The position numbers and the translations under genes are program-made. From contig JAPNXP010000002.1 of NCBI GenBank assembly GCA_028753945.1, positions 12,710,001 through 12,774,000 of the forward strand: a stretch of DNA of 64,000 nucleotides. The letters run 5' to 3'. Below, piece after piece: positions 27,779 through 36,887 of this stretch; the stretch's first letter is position 1, and every line of letters starts with the position of its first letter. This DNA is from Hexactinellida sp. DTS-2022. Taxonomy: Eukaryota > Porifera > Hexactinellida. The notes under the pieces are model-generated. The model was not told the DNA's origin. It ran no database searches and saw nothing but the letters and a program-made list of their open reading frames with translations.

Positions 27779-27995
27779 CAAGGTTGAAACCGAATACTGA
27801 TATATTTGGTTGAACCGAATATTATTTGCCGAATAGTTGAAATTTGGTTGAAAAACCTGATATCAGTATTCGTATTCGGATACTCAACCAAATATCAGTA
27901 TTCGTATTTGGTTACTCAACCGAATATCAGTATTCGTATTCGGTAGGGCAACTATTCATGAATACTGATATTCGGTTCGAGAAGTTTCAACCTTG
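27779..27995. mobile_element. hAT-like MITE, CAAGGTTGAAAC ends
   Basis: Ends CAAGGTTGAAAC and GTTTCAACCTTG. The flanks CTTTACCT (27771-27778) and CTTTACCA (27996-28003) match at 7 of 8. The interior is made of repeated CGAATATCAGTATTCG motifs. Same family as 39637-40177. It interrupts the XPG-like relic. Confidence 0.75.
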
Positions 27996-29409
27996 CTTTA
28001 CCACTATTTTCTCTAGCAGATTCTTTGGTGCTCCTGGGAACCACCAAATGTAATATAAATTTTAAAGTGATACTTAATCCAATCAGGAAATAGGATATTC
28101 GTAATCAGCATGGAATTTCCGTTAATTAGAGGGGTCACATGACCATATTAGATTAAAAAGGTTTCCTTGACAACGGTGGAATGTCGAACATTCCATTCTC
28201 AAAAATGATAGCAACCCTATCGAGTGACCCATCTTTCGACAGCGCACACTGTTCTGATAACGACTATGTATATAATAACCTTATACGAAGTAATTTGACA
28301 TGAGTTCGTGAATGCGGACTTTTGTCCGAATAATATTAAAGTGACCATTTTGAAAATGCATGATGGAGCTCATAATGTATCCGGCGGAAGTGGATCCTAC
28401 CAAAAATCGAGTGCCCAAGCAATGGTCTGTACGTGGAAAAAATTTGGTGCTTTGGTCCGGGATGTCCACATTCATTAGCTAATCTGCCCTACTAATAGTA
28501 ATCTATACTATTAAAACACAAGCCAGGGTGGGTATATATATACAGTGGAACTTCTATAAGTGGGGAGCATGGGACGGGGAAAATTTCAATTGCCCCCCAT
28601 TCCCCGGTTATAAAATTCAATTGGAAAAACATTATATATGCTATATTATACAAAGTATTCATATAACACACACATTAATGCACGTTATAGTTATTATTTG
28701 TATATTATGACAATTTAGTTAACTGCTGATCTACACTAGGTGATTTCTTCTAAAAACATCAGAGTAGATCAATCGAAAATATTTTTTCTGTAGAACTTTA
28801 GAGTCGATTTATTGGAAATATTGTATTATTTTATAAGAATCATGTTAGGATTTGTCCATTCCCCACTTCCCCGCTTATAGAGGTTCATTTGTATGGATAT
28901 ATACGAATATGGTAAAAAAATTCCCAACTTATGGAGGTTCCCCATTTATAGAGACCCCACTTATAGAGGTTGCACTGTATATATATATATATTTGTTTGT
29001 ATGTTCCGAGTTGATTGAAGAAATGGACGGTTTCCAAATGAGATTTTTGGCATATAGGGGTAACTTTGGGCACCCGCCAACAAATTGAGGTTTCCACTCA
29101 AAATTTCTCACACCTCGATAAGTTATGACGTCATTGTCACATTTCGAGAACCGTGAAAAGTCACTTAATCGCACATAATTCGCGCCCTCTAAGAGATAAA
29201 AATCTGAAAATTTATTGGAACATGTACATTAATGATGCGGACACGTTGGTCACGCCAGATCACCAATATGCTTACTCATTATCGGATGATGACGTAATCA
29301 TTAAAATTACACATTGTTAAATTTGATTATTTAGGTCTATTTACGCTTTATAATCAATGTTAGGAGTACATAAACCACACACCATCGCTTCGCGGTTGGT
29401 GTGTGGTTG

Positions 29410-31501
29410 AATCGCTGGATTTTGTCCTAAAAGAGTACTGGAATTTGTCCTAAAAACGTACAAAATGGAATTTGTCCTAAAGAAAACCCAATCTTGGAAT
29501 ATGTCCTAAAATATCTCCCGGAATTTGTCCTAAAGAAAACCCAATCTAGGAATTTGTCCTAAAATATGTTGTTATATTCTGTCATAAAAAAATACTGGAA
29601 TTTGTCCTAAATCTTTGTTTTTGAATTCGAGCCCTTTTGTATTATTGTTAACACTAATAAATAAATGGTAGCTTAAAATAGTCTTTTAGAAAAGAAAACT
29701 ATCAAGTGTGATTTTTATATTGAATACATAGCATTATATGGACTATATATAGTCCAGTTGATATAATGCAACTAATTTATTTATATCAACTCGTTCATTT
29801 TAATATCTCATGGAATATTCTTTAGTTAAAGGTAAAAAGCTAAATTCAACTAACTATGAATGCGAAGGTTTTCGATATGTAAAATCAAGAGAATGTGAAA
29901 CTACCATTTATTTGAAATGTGCTTTATTTAGAACGCATTCCTGTTTATCAATTGGGAGAATCAATAAAATTACAAATCTACTTGAAGTTACTCGTGTCCA
30001 TACTCACGATACAAAGTCTCATAACTGCAAGAAAATATTGCTTAATAATGCAATAAAGCGCAAGGCTGAAATATCTACGGGTAATCTCCGAGAAGTATTT
30101 AATGAAACTTGCCGGAGTGCTGATGGGGCATCTTCAGTTACCTTTAGAAGTCTAGAGAGTAGCATGTTTAAGAGGAAAATTCGACAACCAAAAATACCAT
30201 CATCTGTTCAAGAATTTGATGCACTCTTACAGGATACACAATATTCTGCGATTGGACTATCTAAGTAATATAAGAGAAATCAAAATTTTAGGGCATATAT
30301 TCGCAAACTAATGGGGTTGCCCTTGCTTCCGGAGGAAGATATACTACCTGTTCTTCTGTCTTTAGAGATCCCTTCGGTAGATTTATTAGATCCAGAAAAG
30401 GAAATGATTAGAAGATTTAGGATGTATTTTACTAAGACATGGATGAATGGTCATTGTAGCTTTTCTGTTTTCTATTATAAGAATGCTACAAATAACGGAG
30501 CGGAGTCGTACCATAAAACAATAAATACTTACATAAAAGTATCACATCCAAACATTTGGAATTTCATGTTCTATTTGAATAACATCATTTCTGATTTTGA
30601 TTTGGAACTGCAACGGTTGAAGGAAGGTCATGCTACGACTAGAGGATCTAACTCGGTAACAAAGGCGAAAAGAGATCGAAGAAATGAGTGTAAATAACAA
30701 CTATTGAATGGTTTTCTAAGTCCTATCGAATATCACAATGCAGTATCTTTAACAATCGGTCTTGATGACTACACTCTCGGGCCAGTGCAACCACTAATAC
30801 CAGACATTTCTGAAAATTTATCAGATAATTCAGATGAAAATGCGGATGAATTCGAATATTGCCATGTTTGTCTATTCCAGAGGAGTGAAAATTTTGCACT
30901 TTTACACGATGATTTTGTTCATAGTGGATTTTGCAAAAAATGTGCAAATCGTCTGTGGGAGATGAAGGTTACTTGCCATATTTGTAGGAATACAATAAAG
31001 GGAGCTTTAAAGATATTTCAATAAAATGAAAACTTAATATTTACTCACCATTATTTTTCTTTCAATCTATCACAATCTTTCTATAATTAATTAGTGCTCA
31101 TTTCTGATAATTCCCGTATACTGCTTGTTCTGTTATTTACTATCTTTTTATATTATATTAAATTGATTGATCTCTTCAAATTTTTATTAATAACAGATTC
31201 CAGTAGTTTTTAGGACAAAATCCAAGCTTGGTTATAAAGCGTTTAGGACAAATTCCGGTAGTTTTTTAGGACAAAATCCAAGCTTGGTTATAAAGCGTTT
31301 AGGACAAATTCCGGTAGTTTTTTTAGGACAAAATCCAAGCTTGGTTATAAAGCGTTTAGGACAAATTCCGGTAGTTTTTTTAGGACAAAATCCAAGCTTG
31401 GTTATTCATTAGGACAAATTCCGATATTGTTTTAGGACAAATTCCAAAGGCAGATGTTAGGACAAATTCCAATATTGAGTTAGGACACATTCATGTTTCC
31501 C
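29410..31501 (+). mobile_element. MULE inserted in Helitron, 9-bp duplication
   Basis: The 9-base duplication GTGTGGTTG flanks it exactly (29401-29409, 31502-31510), and removing one copy restores the Helitron sequence seen at 52673-52690. Nine-base duplications are characteristic of Mutator-like elements, in agreement with the coding relic inside. Instead of a simple terminal inverted repeat, the subterminal regions hold many copies of GGAATTTGTCCTAAA: about seven direct on the left (29417-29620) and about eleven inverted on the right (31208-31490). The extreme ends themselves match poorly. Confidence 0.88.
29810..31024 (+). pseudogene. MULE transposase relic with C-terminal RING finger
   Basis: One reading frame of ~405 codons, interrupted by two in-frame TAA codons (30266-30268 and 30695-30697) with no frameshift. 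Segment 1 (from ATG 29810) has a FLYWCH-like zinc-binding module (YLKCALFRTHSC then VHTHD). Segment 2 has the MULE C-terminal signature NNGAESYHKTIN and HPNIWNFMFYLNN. The ~250-residue DDE catalytic core expected between them is missing, so it cannot be an active transposase. Segment 3 encodes an XIAP/MDM2-like RING: C53, C56, H73, C77, C80, C91, C94 of the last ~106 residues, with the usual third cysteine replaced (Phe71). A RING at this place suggests ubiquitin-ligase activity in the intact ancestor. This is inference from spacing. Confidence 0.78.
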
Positions 31502-31887
31502 GTGTGGTTGTGTTCTGCCGCGAAGCGACCTAGCAAGCGAAGCGCGCTAGTACTACAATTTAATAGAAGCCAGCTGGAATTTATAAGTTAAATGAATATA
31601 ATTATCGCGAGTTGAATCAATAGAGTAAGATTTAACAAGTTAAATCAATATAATTATTACAAGTTGAGACAATAGAATTAGATTTAACACTTTTACTGAA
31701 ACTGATGTGTGAGTAAACAAAGAAATTTCAACCCCCATTTGTTGCATGAATTAAAACAATTGTAGAAATTTGTCTTTTCCCATTAGACGCAAATTTTATG
31801 GTGAATCCAATGGTGAAAAAAATTGCGGGTTTAGGTGCAAATTATACGATCACTACGCACCTACATGCCAAGTTTCAGCCCATCAAC

Positions 31888-32032
31888 ACGGGCGTCGCAC
31901 GGCTCCAAAAACTCTCCGGTCAAACAGTTAAAGTGGTCCGGCCAAAACCGGACCCTCCTATATAATATAGTAGAATAAATAAAAAGTGGTCCGGCCATGG
32001 CCGGACCTGCCGGACCGCGTGCTACGCCTATG
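31888..32032. mobile_element. Small TIR element rich in GGTCCGGCC
   Basis: Left end ACGGGCGTCGCACGG and right end CCGCGTGCTACGCCTATG are imperfect inverted repeats. ATCAAC is duplicated at the borders (31882-31887, 32033-32038), and intact array text reads CCCATCAACTATAAA. The interior repeats GTGGTCCGGCCA. Probably hAT-related. Confidence 0.5.
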
Positions 32033-32785
32033 ATCAACTATAAACCTATAGCCAGGGCACCGTCCACGTAGAAAAAAAAAATCCAAAATTGCAGCCTGTG
32101 AGACGCATGTTCCTTTGGTGGCACTATATTTTGGTGGTGGTTAATTGATAGTGCCTCCAAAGGAACATGCTGTCGGCACAGGCTGCAATTTTTTTTTTTT
32201 TTTGCCATGTCATCATCACTATGAAGGTGCTAAATTATTTCAGAGAGGTGTTTCGGAAGGCAACGACCCTTAGAGTGGTGGAAGTTTCGTTTTAGCTCAC
32301 TTCATTTTAGAGACATTCATGTTTCAGTGAATATAATAGGTGATGACTCAGCCTTTTTTATGTGCGTGTTGGGTCATCACCCAAAACCAACTGACCCATT
32401 TGAATTATATATTCACAAAATTGTGAAAACTTATTTTTTTTACTGTGTCATAAACACCTCAAGGTTTCAAGACACATTTATGGAGGTGCTACGTGGCTTC
32501 AGGATCAATTGATAAATTGAAAGTTTGTCTCCATCTTGTATAATTTCTGAGATTAATGCTATCTATCAAATCAGTATAAATAATTGTTCATTTATTAATA
32601 ATTTAACACCATTATTATGTACATCAAATAAATTAAGTTAAATTATTTGCACTTATTATTAATCTAAATTGAATTTCACTATAATATTTGAATTCAGCGC
32701 ACTCGATAACCCCAATAATCTATTTGGAACCATCTCTATAAGTTAAACACAGAGCGAATTAATTAGAATTAAATATGTCATGCTG

Positions 32786-33192
32786 CAGGGATGGAAACAG
32801 CCAAGCTGTTAACAGCTATTGAAAATCGAAGCTGTTAACAGCTAGATGCTGACCAATGCAATAATTGAAATATTATTATATAATGATTTAGTTTCAAATT
32901 TCACTGTTATGTAAATACGATATACAATTCGAATTTAAACATTTTTGAGTATAACTTTCTTTGCTTGTCCCTTTTCCTTAATTTTTACTGATATAATTAT
33001 TGAATTTGAACGGCTTGAATTGGCTGTTAACAGCTCTCATTGGCTGTTAACAGCTCTCATTGGCTGTTAACAGCTCTCATTAGCTGTTAACAGCTTAAAG
33101 GCGACCTAAATTCGTTAAGGAATTGGGGACGAATTCTTAGCTGTTAACAGCAAACAGCCAAAATGCTGTTAACAGCAGATTCACCATCCCTG
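32786..33192. mobile_element. hAT-like element with GCTGTTAACAGC repeats
   Basis: Ends CAGGGATGG and CCATCCCTG. The interior contains many GCTGTTAACAGC palindromes in direct and inverted arrangement. It interrupts inverted array text (ATGTCATG...ATCCATTGTGCAAG). GTCATGC occurs near both borders but offset by a few bases, so the duplication is not clean. Related to 45805-46751. Confidence 0.6.
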
Positions 33193-33634
33193 ATGAGTCA
33201 TGCATCCATTGTGCAAGAATATTCTAAGCAGAAAAAAAATTAATCACATAATCTGTCGTTGTTATTGAATGTAGAATCTTAGTTTTCAATTGAAAATAGA
33301 AGCCTACTCGGTTTCACAAGTTGAATCAATATAATTATCACAAGTTGAAACAATAGAATTAGATTTAACACTTTCAATAGAAATGAAGTGTTAGTAAACA
33401 AAGGAAACTTGCAACTCAATTGTGGCACAAACGAAGCCCAATTTAAAAATTCGTGCACTGTGAAAAGGTGTAGAATTAAATTCTCTATAGAATGCATATA
33501 AATTAAATATTTGTGCACTATTTATTGTTCTTTTTCTAATATTAAACAGGTGCAAAAATGTGTCCAAAAAAATGAATCGTGACCCCAGGTGCACATCTGC
33601 GTCGCATACGCCTGGATGAAACCCTGGTTATACC

Positions 33635-34146
33635 TAAGGCATTAGTCGATCGCCAAAAAATTGATCGCGATCTCGATCCCGATCTTCACTTAAAATAGTA
33701 TCGCGATCTCGATCCCGATCGCATTTTTACAAATGATCGCCGATCCGATCCCGATCATTTAAGTGATCATTTTTTATTTGCCGTAGTAACTAGTCAGGAT
33801 GCTCAGGTTTCAACTTGACCAACTTTTAGAAACAGTGAAGTTAGATTTTCAACAACTTGAAAAATATTTTATTGTTACGGGCCTGTTTTATGGATAAATT
33901 GAATTAATAATCGTATTCAAATTCAAATACACGTACAACAAATTAGGTGGTTTGGTTAATTGGGAATTTAATTGGGCAACCTTTTCTAAAAGATCGGAAT
34001 GTAGGATCGAAAATTTATGCAAAAAAATGATCGCGATCTCCATTTCGATCGTTCTGTAAAATACGATCGACGATCCAGCTTCAATCGTCAAAAAAGGATC
34101 GCGATCGTGATCGCGCGATCTTTGATCGTTCGATCCTAATGCCCTA
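33635..34146. mobile_element. hAT-like element with GATCGCGATC subrepeats
   Basis: Ends TAAGGCATTAG and CTAATGCCCTA, with an exact 8-base duplication GTTATACC (33627-33634, 34147-34154). The interior is dense in GATCGCGATC and CGATCCCGATC motifs at both ends. No transposase; the 115-codon minus-strand ORF crosses TIR sequence and is not credible. Confidence 0.8.
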
Positions 34147-34482
34147 GTTATACCCGACTTGGTTATAACGGAGTTGATTGTAATTGTTTTTTTATAAATA
34201 TGGTCATGTACAAGACGAAAATTTTGAGGTGCCATTTGGTCGAAATGACGTCACCGTATTGTCTAATAGGCAAAAACATGCCAAAATTTTGAACACATGT
34301 AAATGTTTAATTTCGCTTTTTAAAACAAATTGCTGTGAATAACCCATCTAGGGATCATTTTTCATAAAATATCCCAGAATCAAATTCTTCTGTTGCCATG
34401 GAAACGCGATTTCAATGCTTGAGGTCATATCTCGAGAAGGAATATTGTTACAGCTTAGCCAATGCGAGTAATTGTTAGCCCG

Positions 34483-34655
34483 TCCTCAACTTCCTGTTCA
34501 ATGATAATACATTTCGATGCTCTATCTCCAACCAATTTTCTGAGAATTGTGATAAATGTAATAGACATTCAAATGGTTATACACATTTTGCGGAAAGATG
34601 GTTCGAGTTTAGAGCATCGAAATGTATTATCAATGAATAGGGAGTTGAGGATCAG
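34483..34655. repeat. Fold-back repeat with ~40 bp arms
   Basis: The arms CCTCAACTTCCTGTTCAATG and ATAATACATTTCGATGCTCT (left) return in complement at 34611-34655 with few mismatches, around a ~90 bp loop. It abuts the right end of the 24.0-34.5 kb element. Confidence 0.75.
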
Positions 34656-34697
34656 CTATCAATGGGACGCAATATGTAACCTTGAGATCGAAGCAAT

Positions 34698-36206
34698 GGG
34701 ATACAGACAATTCGTGACAAGACAATTCGTGACGAGACAATTCGTGACAGACAATTCGTGACAAGACAATTCGTGACAGAGACAATTCGTGACAAGACAA
34801 TTCGTGACAAAGACAATTCGTGACAGGACAATTCGTGACAATTTTAATATACTACATAGGACTCTCACTATAGACACGGGTCATAATGTATGCTCCCAAT
34901 TGCAAATACCGTATTTCTCCGAATAAGCGCCCGACGCTTATTGTTTTCGTGGACCAATTTCATCATGATTTTTTTTGAAAAATCCAGAAAATAATATTTT
35001 GGTGGGTTCCATTGGTTTTCAGCGACAGTATACATACCGTAGTTGCCAAAATCAATGTAATTACTGCCCAGATATTTATTAATGTGTTATAATTTACTAT
35101 ACCAATGCCATTTTTATTGACCCAGCACTTATTAAATCCCCCGGCGCTTATTCGATTCAATACGATATTTATGTAACTTGAGACAAGCATACTGTTTGTT
35201 AACCAATTGAAAAAGGTAAAGTTTATTATGAATGATGTCTATATTAATATGAATCTTAATGAATGTATATAATTGGTGTCATTGTGAGGCAAGTACGTAT
35301 ACTAATAATGACATCCCTCCATATACTAATAATGACGTATACTAATAATGACATCCCGCCAACATCCCTCCATCTGGAAATTCATTAACCTATTAAAAAA
35401 AGAGCAAGGGCTGGTTGAAATTAAACGAGCATTTTATATGAGTGGAAGAAATCCAGCTAAAAGGAAGAAATATCAAGACCAAGAAAAGGCTATAAAGATC
35501 CTGATTGACGGTTACCTAACCCGCCCCAAGTTAGAGTTATTAAAAGGAATTGCTTACAGATTTGAATTCTCCTCACAGTAAACAGAAATAAATAAATAAA
35601 TTCCTTTGACTCATTCCTTGATCATTATTAGTATACGTACTTGCCTCACAATGACACCAATTATATACATTCATTAAGATTCATATTAATATAGACATCA
35701 TTCATAATAAACTTTACCTTTTTCAATTGGTTAACAAACAGTATGCTTGTCTCAAGTTACATAAATATCGTATTGAATCGAATAAGCGCCGGGGGATTTA
35801 ATAAGTGCTGGGTCAATAAAAATGGCATTGGTATAGTAAATTATAACACATTAATAAATATCTGGGCAGTAATTACATTGATTTTGGCAACTACGGTATG
35901 TATACTGTCGCTGAAAACCAATGGAACCCACCAAAATATTATTTTCTGGATTTTTCAAAAAAAATCAGGATGAAATTGGTCCACGAAAACAATAAGCGTC
36001 GGGCGCTTATTCGGAGAAATACGGTATTTGCAATTGGGAGCATACATTATGACCCGTGTCTATAGTGAGAGTCCTATGTAGTATATTAAAATTGTCACGA
36101 ATTGTCCTGTCACGAATTGTCTTTGTCATGAATTGTCTTGTCACGAATTGTCTCTGTCACGAATTGTCTCGTCACGAATTGTCTTGTCACGAATTGTCTG
36201 TATCCC
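34698..36206. mobile_element. Palindromic MULE with ~600 bp inverted arms
   Basis: Begins GGGATACAGACAATTCGTGA and ends with its complement. A perfect 9-base duplication CGAAGCAAT flanks it (34689-34697, 36207-36215). The inverted arms run 34698-~35330 and ~35615-36206 and are nearly identical, so the same 75-codon ORF appears in both. Tips contain six to eight copies of GACAATTCGTGACA. Within each arm is a segment beginning TACCGTATTTCTCCGAATAA and ending near CGGCGCTTATTCGA, probably an older MITE. The loop contains a transposase fragment. Confidence 0.9.
35348..35581 (+). pseudogene. MULE transposase C-terminal fragment
   Basis: 77-codon ORF in the loop of the palindromic MULE. HPSIWKFINLLKKEQ followed by a basic AKRKKYQDQEKAIKILIDGY tail matches the conserved C-terminal part of MULE transposases, comparable to HPNIWNFMFYLNN in the other MULE here. 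It ends with a normal TAA at 35579-35581. All catalytic residues are absent, so it is a leftover after internal deletion. The ATG at 35348 is only the first methionine in the fragment. Confidence 0.65.
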
Positions 36207-36458
36207 CGAAGCAATGTATGTAGTATAAATAATGAATTAATGAAAATATTAGTAATTTGGAAAATAATCACATAATATTAGAGGTTAGGGTCACTAAGAC
36301 AGAGTATAGTGGAAATCAAAGGTAATTTAAAATCAAAGGGGGGGGGGGTTGTAATCCCAAACGCCCTCTGGAACCGCCACTGCTCTATGTATAATACTAA
36401 ACTGCAGTCAGATTTGTAATAACTCGTATAATATTAAAGAGAAATAGTGTCTGAAAAG
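36207..36458. other. Short unannotated spacer
   Basis: No gene seen. It contains a run of nine to ten G near 36341. Confidence 0.5.
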
Positions 36459-36830
36459 GTAATGCGGAAATAGTTCGATTTTTCAAAATAGGAAATAGTT
36501 CGACTTTCATTTTTGTATTGTAGGCAGTGTTTTTTTTAAGGCAAATTAGAGGCCCAAAATGGGCTTCGAATTTTTCTCAATGGGCCTCTAATTTTTAACG
36601 TGCTAAGTACTCAATATCATGAAATGTAGTGTGAGGGCCTCTAATTGTTGGTAGGGCCCTCTAAGCAAATCCTAAAAAAAAACTGACTGTAGGACATGGA
36701 TTCAAGCCGAATTTTTCTCGTATCCATGGTGTAGCAACACTAAAAAAAATTTAACTATTTCCTATTTTAGTTTTTGGAAACAATTTCCGGTTTTGGTTTT
36801 TCGACCATTCCCACCATACCTCTGAAAATA
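36459..36830. mobile_element. Fold-back MITE (GCGGAAATAGTTCGA ends), nested insert
   Basis: Left end AATGCGGAAATAGTTCGA and right end TTTTTCGACCATTCCCACCA are inverted relatives. The same family occurs as a shorter, cleaner copy at 52028-52153. The middle (about 36531-36690, with GGGCCTCTAATT motifs in both orientations) is probably a second insertion into it. Confidence 0.6.
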
Positions 36831-36887
36831 CAGATCTCATTATCTCATGGCAAAGTAGAATAATGAGATTCATCAAAAAAAAAAGCA

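Larger units (their letters stand above)
26011..28494. mobile_element. Academ-like DNA transposon relic
   Basis: Inverted arms of ~420 bp (26011-26430, 28075-28494) share TGTGGACATCCCGGACC, GGTAGGATCCACTTCCGCCG and GGTCATGTGACC. Outermost bases are TAGTAGGGCAG and CTGCCCTACTA. The flanks give a 3-base duplication ATA (26008-26010, 28495-28497), judged against the intact array text TTGTATAGTAAT. It contains a minus-strand coding relic with a TGCDTTSAFFGRGKK segment, which I read as XPG/FEN-like. An XPG-like nuclease, TIRs and a 3-4 base duplication together point to Academ. That is an inference; the gene is too decayed to prove it. A GC-richer patch of GGTCCGG motifs at ~26740-26925 may be another insert. 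Confidence 0.6.
28502..31550 (+). mobile_element. Non-autonomous Helitron split by a MULE
   Basis: The 5' end is TCTATACTATTAAAAC directly after host A (28501). The 3' end is GCGCGCTAG directly before host T (31551). TC at the start, CTAG at the end and insertion between A and T are the Helitron hallmarks. Near the 3' end lies a strong hairpin (GCTTCGCGGTTGGTGTGTGG, partly degenerate here). The body shares TTGGCATATAGGGGTAACT and CATTAATGATGCGGACACGTT with the Helitrons at 52222-52895 and 50752-51730 (inverted). No Rep/helicase gene is present. The flanking array text reads continuously once this element is removed. Confidence 0.88.
31551..33605 (-). repeat. Inverted array-unit copies with small inserts
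   Basis: Resumption of the inverted array text after the Helitron: AGAAGCCAGCTGGAATT, a hairpin at ~32080-32195, CTTAGAGTGGTGGAAG, then a second partial unit 33230-33605 ending at GTGACCCCAGGTGCACATC. It is interrupted by the small elements at 31888 and 32786. ORFs within it are repeat-derived. Confidence 0.75.
24000..34485. mobile_element. ~10.5 kb element bounded by ~300 bp inverted repeats
   Basis: 24000-24310 is inverted and repeated at about 34200-34485. The ends read AGGGCGGGCTATCGATTGG on the left and AGGACGGGCTAACAATTACT in complement on the right, followed by shared TAAGCTGTAAC and, further in, TCTTGTACATGACCA. The interior is mostly array-unit sequence in inverted orientation plus several nested elements. 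I see no transposase belonging to it and no clear target duplication. It may be a composite rather than one mobile unit. Confidence 0.5.

Noticed and set aside
30266..30697. Alternative genetic code (TAA as glutamine) because the MULE frame continues through two TAA codons
   Set aside because: The element also lacks its catalytic core, so decay is simpler; other ORFs here end at TAA or TAG normally.
34963..35973. 75-codon hydrophobic ORF present twice as a membrane protein
   Set aside because: Located in both arms of the palindromic MULE, overlapping an older MITE segment; no start context or relatives recognised.
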